Of a stretch of DNA of 64,000 nt, positions 34,446-45,800 are shown piece after piece; positions within the stretch are counted from its first letter, which is position 1, and the number at the start of each line of letters is the position of its first letter. A program made the translations under genes and the position numbers. Where the stretch lies: NCBI RefSeq assembly GCF_949987515.2, contig NC_082689.1:101718957-101782956 (forward strand), written 5' to 3'. The DNA comes from Delphinus delphis. Its lineage: Eukaryota; Chordata; Mammalia; Artiodactyla; Delphinidae. Below the pieces are notes generated by a model. It searched no databases. It was not told the DNA's origin and saw nothing but the letters and a program-made list of their open reading frames with translations.

Positions 34446-35789
34446 AGTCAAGGGGGTGTATCCTACAAAGTCTTGGAAGGAAGGATACAGGTTATTCAAA
34501 GAGGGGAATTGAAGAGAGTTTGCTGAGAAGAGTATTACAGAGGTGTGGGAAGCTGAACAATAAGGGCTGGGCAAGCACACAGCTATCCGCAGCAGTGGAA
34601 GCCTGCAGAGCCAAGATAGAGGTTGTCCCTGTAAGCCAGGGAGACACAGATGTAGGAGGAGTCTAGTCTGATGAGGCTTTTGTCACAACTAGGGGAACAC
34701 AGCCTCTCAAATCCTAAGAGAATTCAAATGAAATAGTCTGCAGAGGCAAGCATCTCAGAGCACAGGACAGGGCTGAGACAGATGGAGAATATCTCTAGAG
34801 AGGCAAGTAAAGAATAACCAGCACAAGGGAAAGAGTGGTACAGGATAAAGATGGAAGGTAGTCTGGTGCTTAGACCATGTTAAAGAATTTGGACTTTATA
34901 AAGAACAATAGAAATCAAAATGTCAGGGCCAATCAGTAGCTCGGGAAGTGTTTGGGATTAGAAGGTCTCAGCTGGTATCAGGAACCTGCTGTGGAAACTG
35001 GATACTTGGTCAAGACTTTAGTCCTTGGATTCCTGTAGTGATGGGAGGTTAGACTATAATGAATTGTGAAAGAATTTTCACCTCTGGTTAATAGTGGCTG
35101 CCTGGAATTCTTTGTTGAAGAAGATGCTGAGGCACTCTCCAAGTTGAGCGGGAAGAGTGCCACTATTGATTAGTGATGTGCAATCCCATTAATCTGTTTT
35201 AGCAGGAAGTGGGTAGATCACATCCTTGGACACGTTCAAAGTGCAAGATCTTATTAGTGATCACAGATTTCAAGGTTCTTTTTGTTTTTTTTAGTATTAG
35301 TGGCTTAACAATTTTAGAATTAAATTGACTCTAGAAATTCTGAGGCTTCTAACAATTTGATAAAGCAGTTGTGCTGAAAACTTCATTGTTGAAGAAGGCT
35401 CTTCAAAAATTGAAAATACTTAAGAGAGAAAAGTTAAAATCTTGGAAAGAAAATTTTCCTCTGTATTTAGTAATATTTAAAGATCATGTTTTGATATAAA
35501 ATTCCTTCTGGTTTACATTTTTAAATCTTACTTATGGGAAAAGAAAAATAACTGTGTTTAATAAATTGTTAATTAGTTCTGAAAATTACAAAAAAAGTAA
35601 AAACTTGCTATGAGACTCACTTGCTCGTTATACCCAGGATGGGTGGGGGAGAATATGGCATCCTTAAGGTTTGTTTTATACAAAGGAGATCTGTGTGATT
35701 TGAGGAAAGGAAATAAGGTATTCATGGCTTTTCTTTGAGTATGAAGAATTAATGTCTATTTTAATTTATCTATTATCCATAATAATATA
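34446..35789. other. Unassigned
   Basis: No gene is recognised. The phrase 'gaatttggactttataaaga' around 34890 has the texture of an old LINE fragment. The minus ORF 34978-35163 has no motif. Confidence 0.35.
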
Positions 35790-35885
35790 ATTATTTATTG
35801 AGCATTTACTAGATACTGGTCACTCTGCCACGCATTTATATGAATTATTTCATGAAAGCCTCATACCCAATGCTATGCTAGTAAA
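35790..35885 (-). mobile_element. MIR fragment, antisense
   Basis: 'tatttattgagcatttacta' 'gatactggtcactctgccac' is the reverse MIR 3' region. Confidence 0.6.
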
Positions 35886-36074
35886 CCAGCTCTTTAAAAT
35901 TAAATTAAATTAACTTTTACAATAGCCCTGATTTGTAATGTTTGCCAATTTTTGTGAACTACCATGAACAGTTTAACAACCAGCTCAAGAAATTCCTGAC
36001 TATTGAACAGCTGTCTCTCAAGAATTAGTACAAGCTTGGTCCAGTACAATATTACTTCAGAAACTGTATCTGTT

Positions 36075-36500
36075 AGAATACTGTGCCACAAACTGCTGTT
36101 GAAAAGAGAACTACAGTACAGTGGCCGAATAAGAGGAGTTTATTTCTCTCTCACATAACAGTCTGGGATGGGCTAGAGGTCTCTGCTTCTCAAAGTTATC
36201 CTCTAATCCAGGCTGGAGGGTCAGTCTGCCATCCTCAACTGCATAGCTTCAAACAGAGTTCTAGCAACAGCCTTTGCAGACAGCAGAAAGCAGAAGGAGG
36301 AAAATCAGGGCAATCACTCTTAAGATTATCTGAGCTGCCCATATCCTTTCCATTCACATTCTTATTGTAGTCACTTAACCACACCTACCTGCAAAAGAGG
36401 CTGGAAAATGCTGTGGTAGCCCTATGCCCAGCTAAAACATGACTGCGTTCTCTAGGAGTGGACGGGGCCCCCATGAGAGTCCGTCATTTCTGCCACACAC
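36075..36500 (+). repeat. Ancient interspersed repeat, family not assigned
   Basis: 'tgtgccacaaactgctgttg', 'gtctgccatcctcaactgca' and later 'cttaaccacacctacctg' fit a diverged mammalian repeat of the type also suspected at 17070. The plus ORF 36083-36370 is within it. Confidence 0.45.
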
Positions 36501-36534
36501 CCCTGCATGGAATGGCCATGAGGCAAGAGCGTCC

Positions 36535-36745
36535 TGAGGTCACCATTTAAATCCCAGCTCATTTTATCAGCTATCTGATTTTCAGATGAGTTGTCTCAGT
36601 TTCCTTGTCTGTAAAATAGAGACAATAATAGTACTTACCACATGGGGTTTTTTGGTAAGGAATAAACAAGTTAATAATATTGAGACCTTGGAATAGTTCA
36701 TGGTAGATTGTAAGCATTCAGTTTAAGGTAGCTAGTGATTTTCTC
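36535..36745 (+). mobile_element. MIR SINE
   Basis: 'tctcagtttccttgtctgta' 'aaatagagacaataatagta' and 'ggaataaacaagttaataat' are the MIR 3' half; the 5' half is eroded. Confidence 0.75.
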
Positions 36746-37723
36746 ATTTAGTAGACACGGGAAGAGGCATATGAACATCATACAGCTGACCAGCAACGAT
36801 GAGAATTTGCGTTTTCTCCCTCCTACTTAATTCTAGACGTTTTTGACAAATCATGTTGCCTGCTTTGCTTCCCTATCACGCTTGTATCCCAGGCTAAACA
36901 AAAGGACTTTCAAGGGAAGAATCAAAGTTGTATACAGCAGAGGCCAGGAGAGGTATAATCGTATTTGCAATCCTGAGAAGTTTTCAGGGTAAAATTTAAA
37001 TGACAGCTGAATCCTGTGGAAATGAAATTCTTTGTTATGCGGTTTTGGCCAAATCCCATGTCAAATAATTCAAGCACAAAAATGTATACCAACCTGCAGT
37101 GACAATCTTAACACTGTGGTTGGGTGGTGGGCAGATCGACACAGCTTTGTGAAAAGCTACTGAAATACGGTTTTGAATTACTCATTATTATCTGGATTTC
37201 TAGGATTTTGTTCCCTTCAATGAGTATGAATAACTCAAAGTTAGTTGAACATATATAGCAATAGTAATTTTAAAAATTATGGCCAATTTTTTTTTTAATT
37301 CAAAGAATGGCATACATCTTCTCCGGAGTGAATTCCCCACAGACTGGTATTTGAGATCATTTTCTTGTGACACCACTCATTTTCATGATGTGGCAGGTAC
37401 ACTAACTTGCCACAATTCTGGAACTTTGTCAATCAAAATTCATTTTCACTGACAAAAAAGCACTCATCTTTTCCTGGTGGATTCTATATTTTTTCCTTGA
37501 ACTTAGTTGCTCTGTTTGACAGTGTTAATGATTCCATCAAATGTCCTGATGGAACTAAAGAAAAGAAATAGAGAGCCATCTGGGGTTTCTCTGAAACATT
37601 GTCCCCAAACTCTCTCATCATGGGATTAAGAACAGGGCTAGTAGGATTATCTAGTGCCCTGAATAAATGCAGATCACTCTACTCCTCTCTCTGCCTGAAT
37701 GATTTTTGTTTGTTATATTGCAG
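36746..37723. other. Unassigned
   Basis: No gene or named repeat seen. Confidence 0.4.
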
Positions 37724-37761
37724 TTATTTGAAGAGCCGTGAGGTTGCCCTGAGAAATGAGG
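37724..37761 (+). other. Candidate 38-nt microexon
   Basis: T-rich acceptor 'ttttgtttgttatattgcag' ends at 37723, and a strong donor AGG|GTAAGT follows at 37761/37762. One frame is open through it (reads YLKSREVALRNE). The protein is not recognised, and no supporting exons were found on the plus strand. Confidence 0.2.
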
Positions 37762-39876
37762 GTAAGTAGGAAGGTGTTTTGCCCCAAGGTATTGTGAGGT
37801 AGCACAACACAAGAAGAACCTAAATTGGGAAGGAAGAGAACCACAATGGGAGACAGCATGCCAAACCTTGTCTGGAAGGTTACATGGTCTGAATATGAGA
37901 GATTGAACATCACAGTCAAAAACCAAAATGAAGTGTGGAAGGGAAATAGATCAGGACTATTTACTCTGCTGTCACCAGAGAGAGAGCTCAGATCCATTTT
38001 TATTTGGTGTCTGGATTGTGGTCCCTGGGTCCCAGTGGCTGCTGGGTTGAGAAAGAGAAATCTTGTTTCTAAAGACAAAGCCGCTTCCTCAAATCTGGGT
38101 CTGAGAAAGGGGACCATTTTCCCACTCTGGATCAGATGAAGATCAGTTTCACATTCTACCCATGTTTGTGGCATCCCAGTGCCTTCACATTTCTACCCAG
38201 CTATCTCTACTTTCCCTCTGCAGATGCTGTGGCACTACTCCCCTCCACTTTTTACAATATGTCCAACTTTACCTGTCCACTCTCCTATTCACTCAGCTCC
38301 TACAGTCTGTTTTCCAAGACTGTCATTTTGAGTAAATGCTCAAGAAAACAAATCAAATACAATGTTTGCCTGCAGTGCCTGTTTTTTTTATTAGGTACAC
38401 TTGCATTCTCAACAGCGTGGCCAGGATGTGGCACTAAACATTAGGTCATGTGCCATTGGTGACTTACATTTTTTTGTTTTTGTATTTTTAATACACAAAA
38501 ATCACACCATATCTGCAAATTGTATGTGGTTTTTGGATGAACATTATCTCTATAATTATGATTTTTTAACAGAAAACAGCACATGCACCACCTGTCCATC
38601 TTTCAGCTTCAAAAATGATCAACATTCTGCTGTTCTGTTACTAATGTTGAATGTTTATCTTGTTTTCCATACCTTGCAATTATAAATATGTTGCAAAGAA
38701 TGATACTTAGGGTATATTATGTATTTAGTTCATCTCCTTGGCACAGATACCCAGAGGCAGAATTTCTGAGAGTAGTCCATCCCATCTGTAAGTACTCCAC
38801 GTATCGGGGGGTTAAACAATGGTCCACTGGTTCTGTATATGCTCATGCATTGCCCATTAAAGACAAGCCTTACTCTTTTTGGTTGCTTTGCAGATAAGGA
38901 ATGACCCAAAGTGGGCTCCAAGCTCAGGGTTAAGGACTGCTTTACGCTGTGGGCAAGTCTTTGGGGATCACTTTATGAATGTCACAGAAGCTGTTGCTGT
39001 GATTGTAGAGAAATGTGAGGAGCACGGATCAGAGTCACAGTCAAAGTTGCAAATAATTTCTTTGTGTATTTTAACCAAAGAACAGTTTGCACGCAAATTA
39101 TTTTTTTCTCCCTCCCCCAAGCCCTTCTTGACAACACAACAAATGATAATCTGAAATCAAACACGACACTCTACCTGCAGGACCCGATACTGACAGATGG
39201 AGCTGTGTTTAAGTAGCTTCATGTTGCCAGTTCCAATAAAGAAAAAGTACACAAAAGCCCAAGTCCGATGGGGAAAGAGCAATCTCTCTGAATTTTTAAA
39301 GGGAGTCAGGTAAGCATATTGGTGATGAGAATCATCCGACCTGTCAGTACACGGGGCAACGTTTCCTCTGTTTGGCTGGAAGAGCCATAGCTGTGGCCTG
39401 CGGCAAACTCAACATGGGTGGTGGGGTGGTGGAAAGTTTGGGGATGCTAAGGGCTTTCGTTTAGCTTAGATGGGGCATGAGGGAACCCTGCCAGATTTTT
39501 GATCCATGTTAGGCTGGTGGGTGTGCAACAGCTGCTTTTGTTATCTGAGGATAAGGCATCCTGGAGCTGTGGGACTGCTCTAAGCTTAATGATTCTGGGG
39601 TTTTGTTAAATAAAGGCACTCAGATGACATTCCAGTGAAGGATAAGGCCTCAGAAGGCTCCAGAAAGGAAAACAAGCTTTATCTTGAATTTTTGGGTTTG
39701 GTTCTTATGGGGTGGCTGTTTTGTATCAAGTTGAAAAACCTATGAAATACTTTGTGGGAAGAAAAAAAAAAAAGGGTTTTGTCCTCAACCTGATTTGAAT
39801 TTGTTCCAACACCATCTGGAGAGAATGTTAAATTTGGTCTCTTTGATCAAATATGGCAAGGAACTTTGCTTTACTC
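37762..39876. other. Unassigned, with overlapping open frames and possible old LINE traces
   Basis: Overlapping long ORFs on both strands (37825-38139 plus, 37713-38174 minus) have no recognisable domain. Sequence at about 38470-38800 ('acaaaaatcacaccat', 'ttgcaaagaatgatactt') has the flavour of an old antisense LINE but is too diverged to assign. ORF 38136-38444 and 38401-38685 plus show no motif. Confidence 0.35.
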
Positions 39877-40369
39877 TTTGTGGCCTTTTTTTTTTTTTAA
39901 ATTGAAGTAGAGTTGACTCACAATGTTGTGTTAGTTTCAGGGGTACAGCAAAGTGATTCAGTTATATACTCTTTTTCAGATTCTTTTCCACTATAGATTA
40001 TTACAAGATATTGAATATAGTTCCCTGTGCTATACAGTAGGTCCTTGTTGTTTATCTGTTTTATATATAGTATTGTGTATAGGTTAATTTCAAGCTCCTA
40101 ATTTACCTCTCTTCTCCCCACTCCCTGCTATCCCCTTTGGTAACCATAAGTTTGTTTTCTATGTCTGTGAGTCTATTTCTGTTTTGTAAATAAGTTCACT
40201 TGCATCATATTTTAGATTCCACATATAAGTGTTATCATATGTTATTTGTCTTTCTGTGTCTGACTTAGCTCACTTAGTATGATCATCTCTAGGTCCATCC
40301 ATATTGCTGCAAGTGGCATTATTGTATTCTTTTATATGGCCGAGTAATATTTTATGTTTGCGGACTTTT
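39877..40369 (-). mobile_element. Truncated antisense L1 3' end
   Basis: Poly-T then reverse L1 3'UTR ('acaatgttgtgttagtttca', 'ttccctgtgctatacagtag') and on to ORF2 end ('gtccatccatattgctgcaa'), about 470 bp. The likely target-site duplication is tttgtggcctttt (39877-39889) and tttgcggactttt (40357-40369), with two mismatches. Confidence 0.9.
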
Positions 40370-40422
40370 TAATCCTCACCTTTCAGGAACTAGCTTATAT
40401 CTGTTCCATAGCACTCACAGCA

Positions 40423-41072
40423 ATCTAGAGCAGCGGTCTCCAACCTTTTTGGCACCAGGGACCCGTTTCATGGAATATAATTTTTCCACAGACTGGGGTT
40501 GGGGGTGGGGGAACGATTTCGGGATGATTCAAGGGCATTACATTTATTGTGCAATTTATTTCTATTATTATTAATTGTAATATATAATGAAATAATTATA
40601 CAACTCACCATAATGCAGAATCAGTGGGAGCCCTGAGCTTGCTTTCACTTGCCACTCACTGATAGGGTTTTGATATGAGTCTGCAAGCAATTGATTTATT
40701 ATGGTCTCTGTGCAGTCAAACCTCTCTGCTAATGATAATCTGTATATGCAGCCACTCCCCAGCGATAGCGTCACTGCCTCAGCTCCACCTCAGATCATCA
40801 GGCATTAGATTCTCATAAGGAGAGTGCAACCTGGATCCCTCGCGTGCACAGTACACAGTAGGGTCTGCGCTCTTATGAGAATCTAATGCCGCCTCTGATC
40901 TGACAGGAGACAGAGCTCAGGCAGTAATGTGAGCAATAGGGAGTGGCTGTAAATACAGAGGAAGCTTCTCTCCTTCACCCACCCCTCACCTCCTGCTGTG
41001 CGACCCAGTTCCTAATAGGCCACAGACTGGTACTGCTCTGTGGCCTGGGGGTTGGGGACCCGTGATCTAGAG
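40423..41072 (-). mobile_element. hAT-type DNA transposon with perfect 8-bp TSD
   Basis: The element (40431-41064, 634 bp) is flanked by atctagag at 40423-40430 and 41065-41072. Its ends are imperfect 15-bp inverted repeats (cagcggtctccaacc and ggttggggacccgtg). An 8-bp duplication and CAG...CTG-like ends are hallmarks of hAT elements. No transposase ORF is visible, so it is non-autonomous. It carries a hairpin: 'ggcattagattctcataagg' at 40801-40820 pairs with 40870-40890. Confidence 0.92.
40801..40890. repeat. Internal inverted repeat of the hAT element
   Basis: Arms of about 20 bp (40801-40820 and 40870-40890) with near-perfect complementarity around a 49-base loop. Confidence 0.88.
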
Positions 41073-41469
41073 TTCTTGCCAGAGATGCTTCATTGACTTG
41101 GAATTGGCTTCATCCTGATGTCCTTCAGTTGTACTGGAGAGTCGTCCTGTATCCCTGTCACCATCTTTAAAACCCACTGATACACGGAGTCCACTAGCCT
41201 TATTGGTTAATCTTTTTGCCAAGCTCTGTAGGAAATACTGGGGTTGCAAAGATAAATAAGACAGTCACTAAACTTGAAGAGTTCATAGGAGGGACAGGAG
41301 ACAGACATTAAATACATCATTATAAAATAATGAGCAATAGTCAGGACAAGTTTTATAACCGCCAGAAAGGTTATGAGGAGACCGTGACCCATTCTACCTG
41401 GGCTTGTTGGTAAGAGCTGCCCAGGAAGTTCTGAGGAGAGTTCACCAACCGCTCATTAAGAGAAAGGTA
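41073..41469. other. Unassigned, possible old LINE trace
   Basis: 'gttgcaaagataaataagac' and 'gggacaggagacagacatta' around 41244-41312 resemble an ancient L2-like consensus. No gene. Confidence 0.35.
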
Positions 41470-41715
41470 ATCCACAAAAAGCTACTATTTATGGAGTACT
41501 CAGAATGTGCCAGGTTTTAAGCTAGGTAATTTAATTTAATTAAGGGCATATAACAACCCCATGCATTAGATATTATGAGTCTCAATGTACAGCTAAGAAA
41601 GCTGAGAGAGGTAATGAGCTGCAAGATACCCAATAAGAAAGGGTCAAAACACAGAGATGAATTTAGTATTTTTCTGACTTCAAAGCCTGTGCTCCTTGCT
41701 CAATATAACACTGCT
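41470..41715 (-). mobile_element. MIR SINE, antisense
   Basis: 'ctatttatggagtactcaga' 'atgtgccaggttttaagcta', then 'taagaaagctgagagaggta' and 'aaagggtcaaaacacag' follow the reverse MIR. Minus ORF 41663-41965 only overlaps its edge. Confidence 0.7.
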
Positions 41716-42782
41716 TTTGAACAAAGAGAAGTGACAGAGGTGTGCACCCAAGCAGAGAGGTGGAGTTACTACCACCAACTTTTCCCACCTCTTCCTTTAC
41801 CTTTTTCCTGCAGAAGAGACTCAGTATCCTGACATTTTTCTCTGCCTTCTCAGTCACCTGATTGTGACATACTAACTGCATTCCCTTCCTCACCCCTTCA
41901 AAACATGCATTCCTTGACAGACTCCCCAAGACAAACCTCAGAAACTCATATTCCTGTAAGAACAAACCAAAAAAGTGAAAAATCCAACAAAATCTTCTAA
42001 AAATGACTGATGGGCTTCCAGCCTCCTCTAGAGTCTAGATGGCTTTGCCGTGTCAATGGTCAGGGCAGCCTGGTATCAAACCATGATTTGTGCATTTTTT
42101 GCAGAGCTCTCTGCTGGTCTCAATTAACTAAAAGAACACCTCTACTAGTTTGGTCACAGCCCTACAAAGGCATATGGACAATTTCTGAAGAATAGGATGA
42201 GCTAGGACCTTAGCAAACTCCAACAGGAACACTAAATACAATGCCCCCCTCCCGACCAGGTAGAAGCCAAGAGGATAGAAACTCTGACTCAAGAGTTACC
42301 ACAGACCACAGGTTTTGACTAGTTATTGATCAGCTGAATATTGGTGAGTTATTGATGAGCCTCTCTGTTGTCTTTGGACATTTATTATGCACCTTTATTT
42401 GTGTAGAAGGAATGAGTTATTGATCAAATTTCACTCTACCGCAGCACATGGGGATGCACCTTGGTTTGACTTAGCTTCTGAAATATTTCACAGATTTAGT
42501 GACATTTACTCAGTGTGCAGGTGCAATGGCCATGTGTACTGTGTGGTTATACTGAACAATGTCTCATCACTTACCTTGCAGTTAACCTTGAGACCAAAAT
42601 GGGTAATACTGGCCTTTCTGACTAGAGATGCAATGCCTGTCTCACTAGTCACAAGCCCTTATTAGATGCCTCAATTTTCATAAGCCATTGACAGTCCAAA
42701 CCTAGCCCAGCTGACTATTAAAGCACATTATCTTATTCTTAACTGGTAGTAACTAGTTCAATGTCATATGAATCCCCCAGGG
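41716..42782. other. Unassigned
   Basis: No gene recognised. ORFs 42010-42195 and 42387-42665 plus have no motif. Confidence 0.4.
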
Positions 42783-43009
42783 CAGGGGTCCCCAACTCCT
42801 GGGCCACCAACCGGTACTGGTCCAAGACCTGTTAGGAACGGGGCTGCATAGCGGGAGGTGAGTGGCAGGCGAGCGAGTGAAGCTTCATCTGCCACTCCCC
42901 ATCACTCCCCATCGCTTGCATTACCGCCTGAACACCCCCCTACCCCGTCCGTGGAAGAACTGACTTACACGAAACCGATCCCTGGTGCCAAAACTTTTGG
43001 GGACCTCTG
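42783..43009 (+). mobile_element. hAT-type element, shorter relative of 40423 copy, opposite orientation
   Basis: Ends caggggtccccaact and acttttggggacctctg mirror those of the 40431 element in the opposite orientation, and the body shares 'ggtgagtggcaggcgagcga' and 'ccctggtgccaaaa'-type sequence. About 400 bp shorter, so internally deleted. The 8-bp flanks (ccccaggg and tcttagcg) do not match. Confidence 0.85.
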
Positions 43010-43339
43010 TCTTAGCGGGATTCCCATGCATATTCTGATTTCATAGGTCTGGGGTGAGTCAAGATTTGGTATTTCTAACAATCTCTTAGAAATACTGCTG
43101 GTTCTTTGACCACGCTGAGTAACAAGGTTAAAGACTATGTTCAGGGTCCTTATCAGAGAGCAATCTCTAACACATGGCTACTCAACCACTTTTGAGGATC
43201 TAGAGAAATGAATAAATTATGTAGACTTTGGAAAATCCTCAGTAAATAGTATTTATCTCAGTTGAGCTTTTGAGGATTTCTCTAAAGCGTTAAACAATAC
43301 TTCAGTGTATGCTAATATAATTTCTTGTTTAACTCTCAA
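43010..43339. other. Unassigned
   Basis: No gene or repeat is recognised. Confidence 0.4.
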
Positions 43340-43470
43340 ACAGGCTTGAGAAGTAGCTACAGTTATTGCACTTATAGATGGGAAACTGAAGTTCAAATGG
43401 TTTCAGTAACTCACCCAGCCAGTCAGCGCTTAAACAGCAGAGCCAAACTTGGACCCAAATTTACTGTGAT
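43340..43470 (-). mobile_element. MIR SINE fragment, antisense
   Basis: 'tagatgggaaactgaagttc' then 'agtaactcacccagccagtc' and 'ttaaacagcagagccaaact' follow the reverse MIR. Confidence 0.75.
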
Positions 43471-44715
43471 TTATTCTGCCTTTTACTTCTGATTTCATTT
43501 TACTTTCTTACTCTTAGTTCCATTTTCTATTATTTTTCTTAGTTACTTTAAATATATCTTTATTGCTATAATGCATGGACTCTTTATGCTATCTAAAACA
43601 CTTGGTTTTCTTATTCATTAAGTTTCTTTATTAAAGAAATAATTCAAGTATGAAAAATTTGAACATAGAGCAAATCATAATTAAGGAAACACAAAAGCGA
43701 TTCTACTTTCTACCCTCAGAGATAATTCTTAAACTCCTGGTTACTCCCCTTCCATGTATATGCTTTGTGATTGCCTTTTTTCATTTAGTCATATAATTTA
43801 ATCATCTACCCATACTAATGAACATACTTCCAAAATGTCATTCTTAATAAGATACTTGTTTAAATGAGTAGAGACTAATTTATTTGTTCTATCTCTTGTT
43901 CTTGGGTATTTACACTGTTTTATTTCTGTTTGTTTTAGGAATTTAAGTAATGTCACAGCCAATAATACCCTGTGTATTTGTATCTGTGCACATTTTTAAC
44001 TGATTTTTTTCCAGTTACTAAAGTGACACAGAATGTTATTTTTGAACCATCTTTATCTAAAACAAGTAAAGAGGAACTCCCTTCCATTCTGAATTCCATT
44101 TCTCTCCCTAGAATCCTCTCAATTGGGGTGTTTCCTTCAGTACCTCTCTACTTTGATACACAGATGTACATAGCGAATGGTTCTAGGATTTTTTATATGA
44201 ATGGGAGCAAACCACAGGCCTCCTGAAATCACATTTTATAACATATATTTCTTAAAAAATATACATTGCTTGGTGTAAGTGTCAGAGCAGTCTTTCATTC
44301 CACCCTGCCATGACTGCCCATTGTCTTCTGTTTATTTTTGTCAGGTTGGTAAGTGGTAATTAGTACTCAGTAGTACTTTTAAATTAATTTGAATTCTATA
44401 AATATACACAAACACATTTTTCTTAACACTTTTAAGACATTGCTTCTATGTTTAAAGTTCTCTTTGTCCATCCTTTCCCCATAGTCCTTGCCCCTTCTTC
44501 CACCCTTCAGGAGTAATCACATTTAAGAATTTGTATGCATTATTTTAGACCTTTTCCCAAACTTACATATGCAAACAGACAAGTTTACACACACTAAGGA
44601 TATATACTGCCCTATATGTGTGTGTGTCCTTTTTAAATAAGTGATATAATCTACAAGTTGCCTTGTGAAATGAACAATATTTCTTAGTGAACAATTCATA
44701 CAAGTGTAGATCAGT

Positions 44716-44925
44716 GTAGCTATTGTGATTTGAGGCCAGATCATTCCTTGTAGTTGGAGGCTTCCTTGGGCATTGTAGGATGTTTAGCAGCATCCCTGAC
44801 CTCTACCAGATAACAGTAGTACTTCCTTCCATCCCCTTGCATTTGTGACAATCAAAACTACCTCCATACACTGCCAGATATTCCCTGGGGAGCAAAATTG
44901 CTCCTGCTTAAGAACCAATGATACA
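44716..44925 (-). mobile_element. Non-autonomous hAT-type element inside the old L1
   Basis: 'aggatgtttagcagcatccc' 'tgacctctacc' and 'gccagatattccctggggag' 'caaaattgctcctgctt' match the mammalian element whose second copy is at 58960-59197, in the same orientation. Confidence 0.8.
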
Positions 44926-45036
44926 AATGTACCTCATTCCTTTTTCATACTGCATTACATTCTAAATCATTTAGCAGTGTTTTCCTGTTACAATGTTGCA
45001 ATGGAAATCTTTTTACAAGAGAACAATTCTCTTGCG

Positions 45037-45218
45037 AGATAATATGGCATAATGGAAAGAACACAGTTTCTGGAGCCAGACTACCTGACTTCAAATTATA
45101 GGTTCAAAGTTTGTAAAATGGGGATACCAATGGGAACTAATGAGGATTAAAGGCATTTAAGTATGGAAAGCATTTAAACCAGTGGAAGCAATTTATCAAT
45201 AAATGATACCTATTATCA
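45037..45218 (+). mobile_element. MIR SINE with internal deletion
   Basis: 'atatggcataatggaaagaa' 'cacagtttctggagccagac', then a jump to 'gtttgtaaaatggggatacc' and 'aatttatcaataaatgatac'. The middle of the MIR is missing. Confidence 0.85.
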
Positions 45219-45800
45219 CATGACTCCACAGGCATGCGTGCAAGTGTTTCTCCAGGATAGAAACTGAGCAATTACATAGCTGGATTGTATAAGAGATGTG
45301 TGTTTTTAATTTGAAGAGATGTTGCAAAATCTCCTCCCAGAGAAGTATAGCCATTTATAGATCATCAATAATATATTACAGTTAGTACCTCATGTACTCA
45401 CCAGCATTTTTATATCATGTTCTAACACTTTTTCTAATCTTGTGGAGGATAAGCAGTATGTCATTTTTATTGTAATTTGCATATTCCTAATTTCTAGAGT
45501 TTGAGTAATTTTTCATACATTTATGGGCTATTCATATTTCCTCTTCTGTGAATTGTCTGTTTCCATTTTCTGCCATTTCTACATTTTTTGTTTCTCTTTT
45601 TCTTATCGATGTGTAGTACTGCAACTATTTTGCTTAATAACCTCTTGTTTTATGTGCTACAAGTATTTTTTCACAGAGTCGCACTTGATTTTTAACTTTG
45701 TATATGGCGATTATTGCAATGCAGAGATTTAAATTTTCAATGCAGTCAAATGTATTGATCTTTTCACTTGGATTTTTGCTTTGGGGGGGTCCTGTTTGAA

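Larger units (their letters stand above)
43610..45800 (-). mobile_element. Ancient antisense L1 (L1ME-type) with later insertions
   Basis: Old L1 3' sequence in antisense: 43610-43970, 44380-44715, 44930-45035 and 45220-45800, ending with the ORF2-like 'tttgcatattcctaatttct', 'atttatgggctattcatatt' and 'atgtattgatctttt'. It is interrupted by a hAT element (44716) and a MIR (45037). No coding frame is left. Confidence 0.6.
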
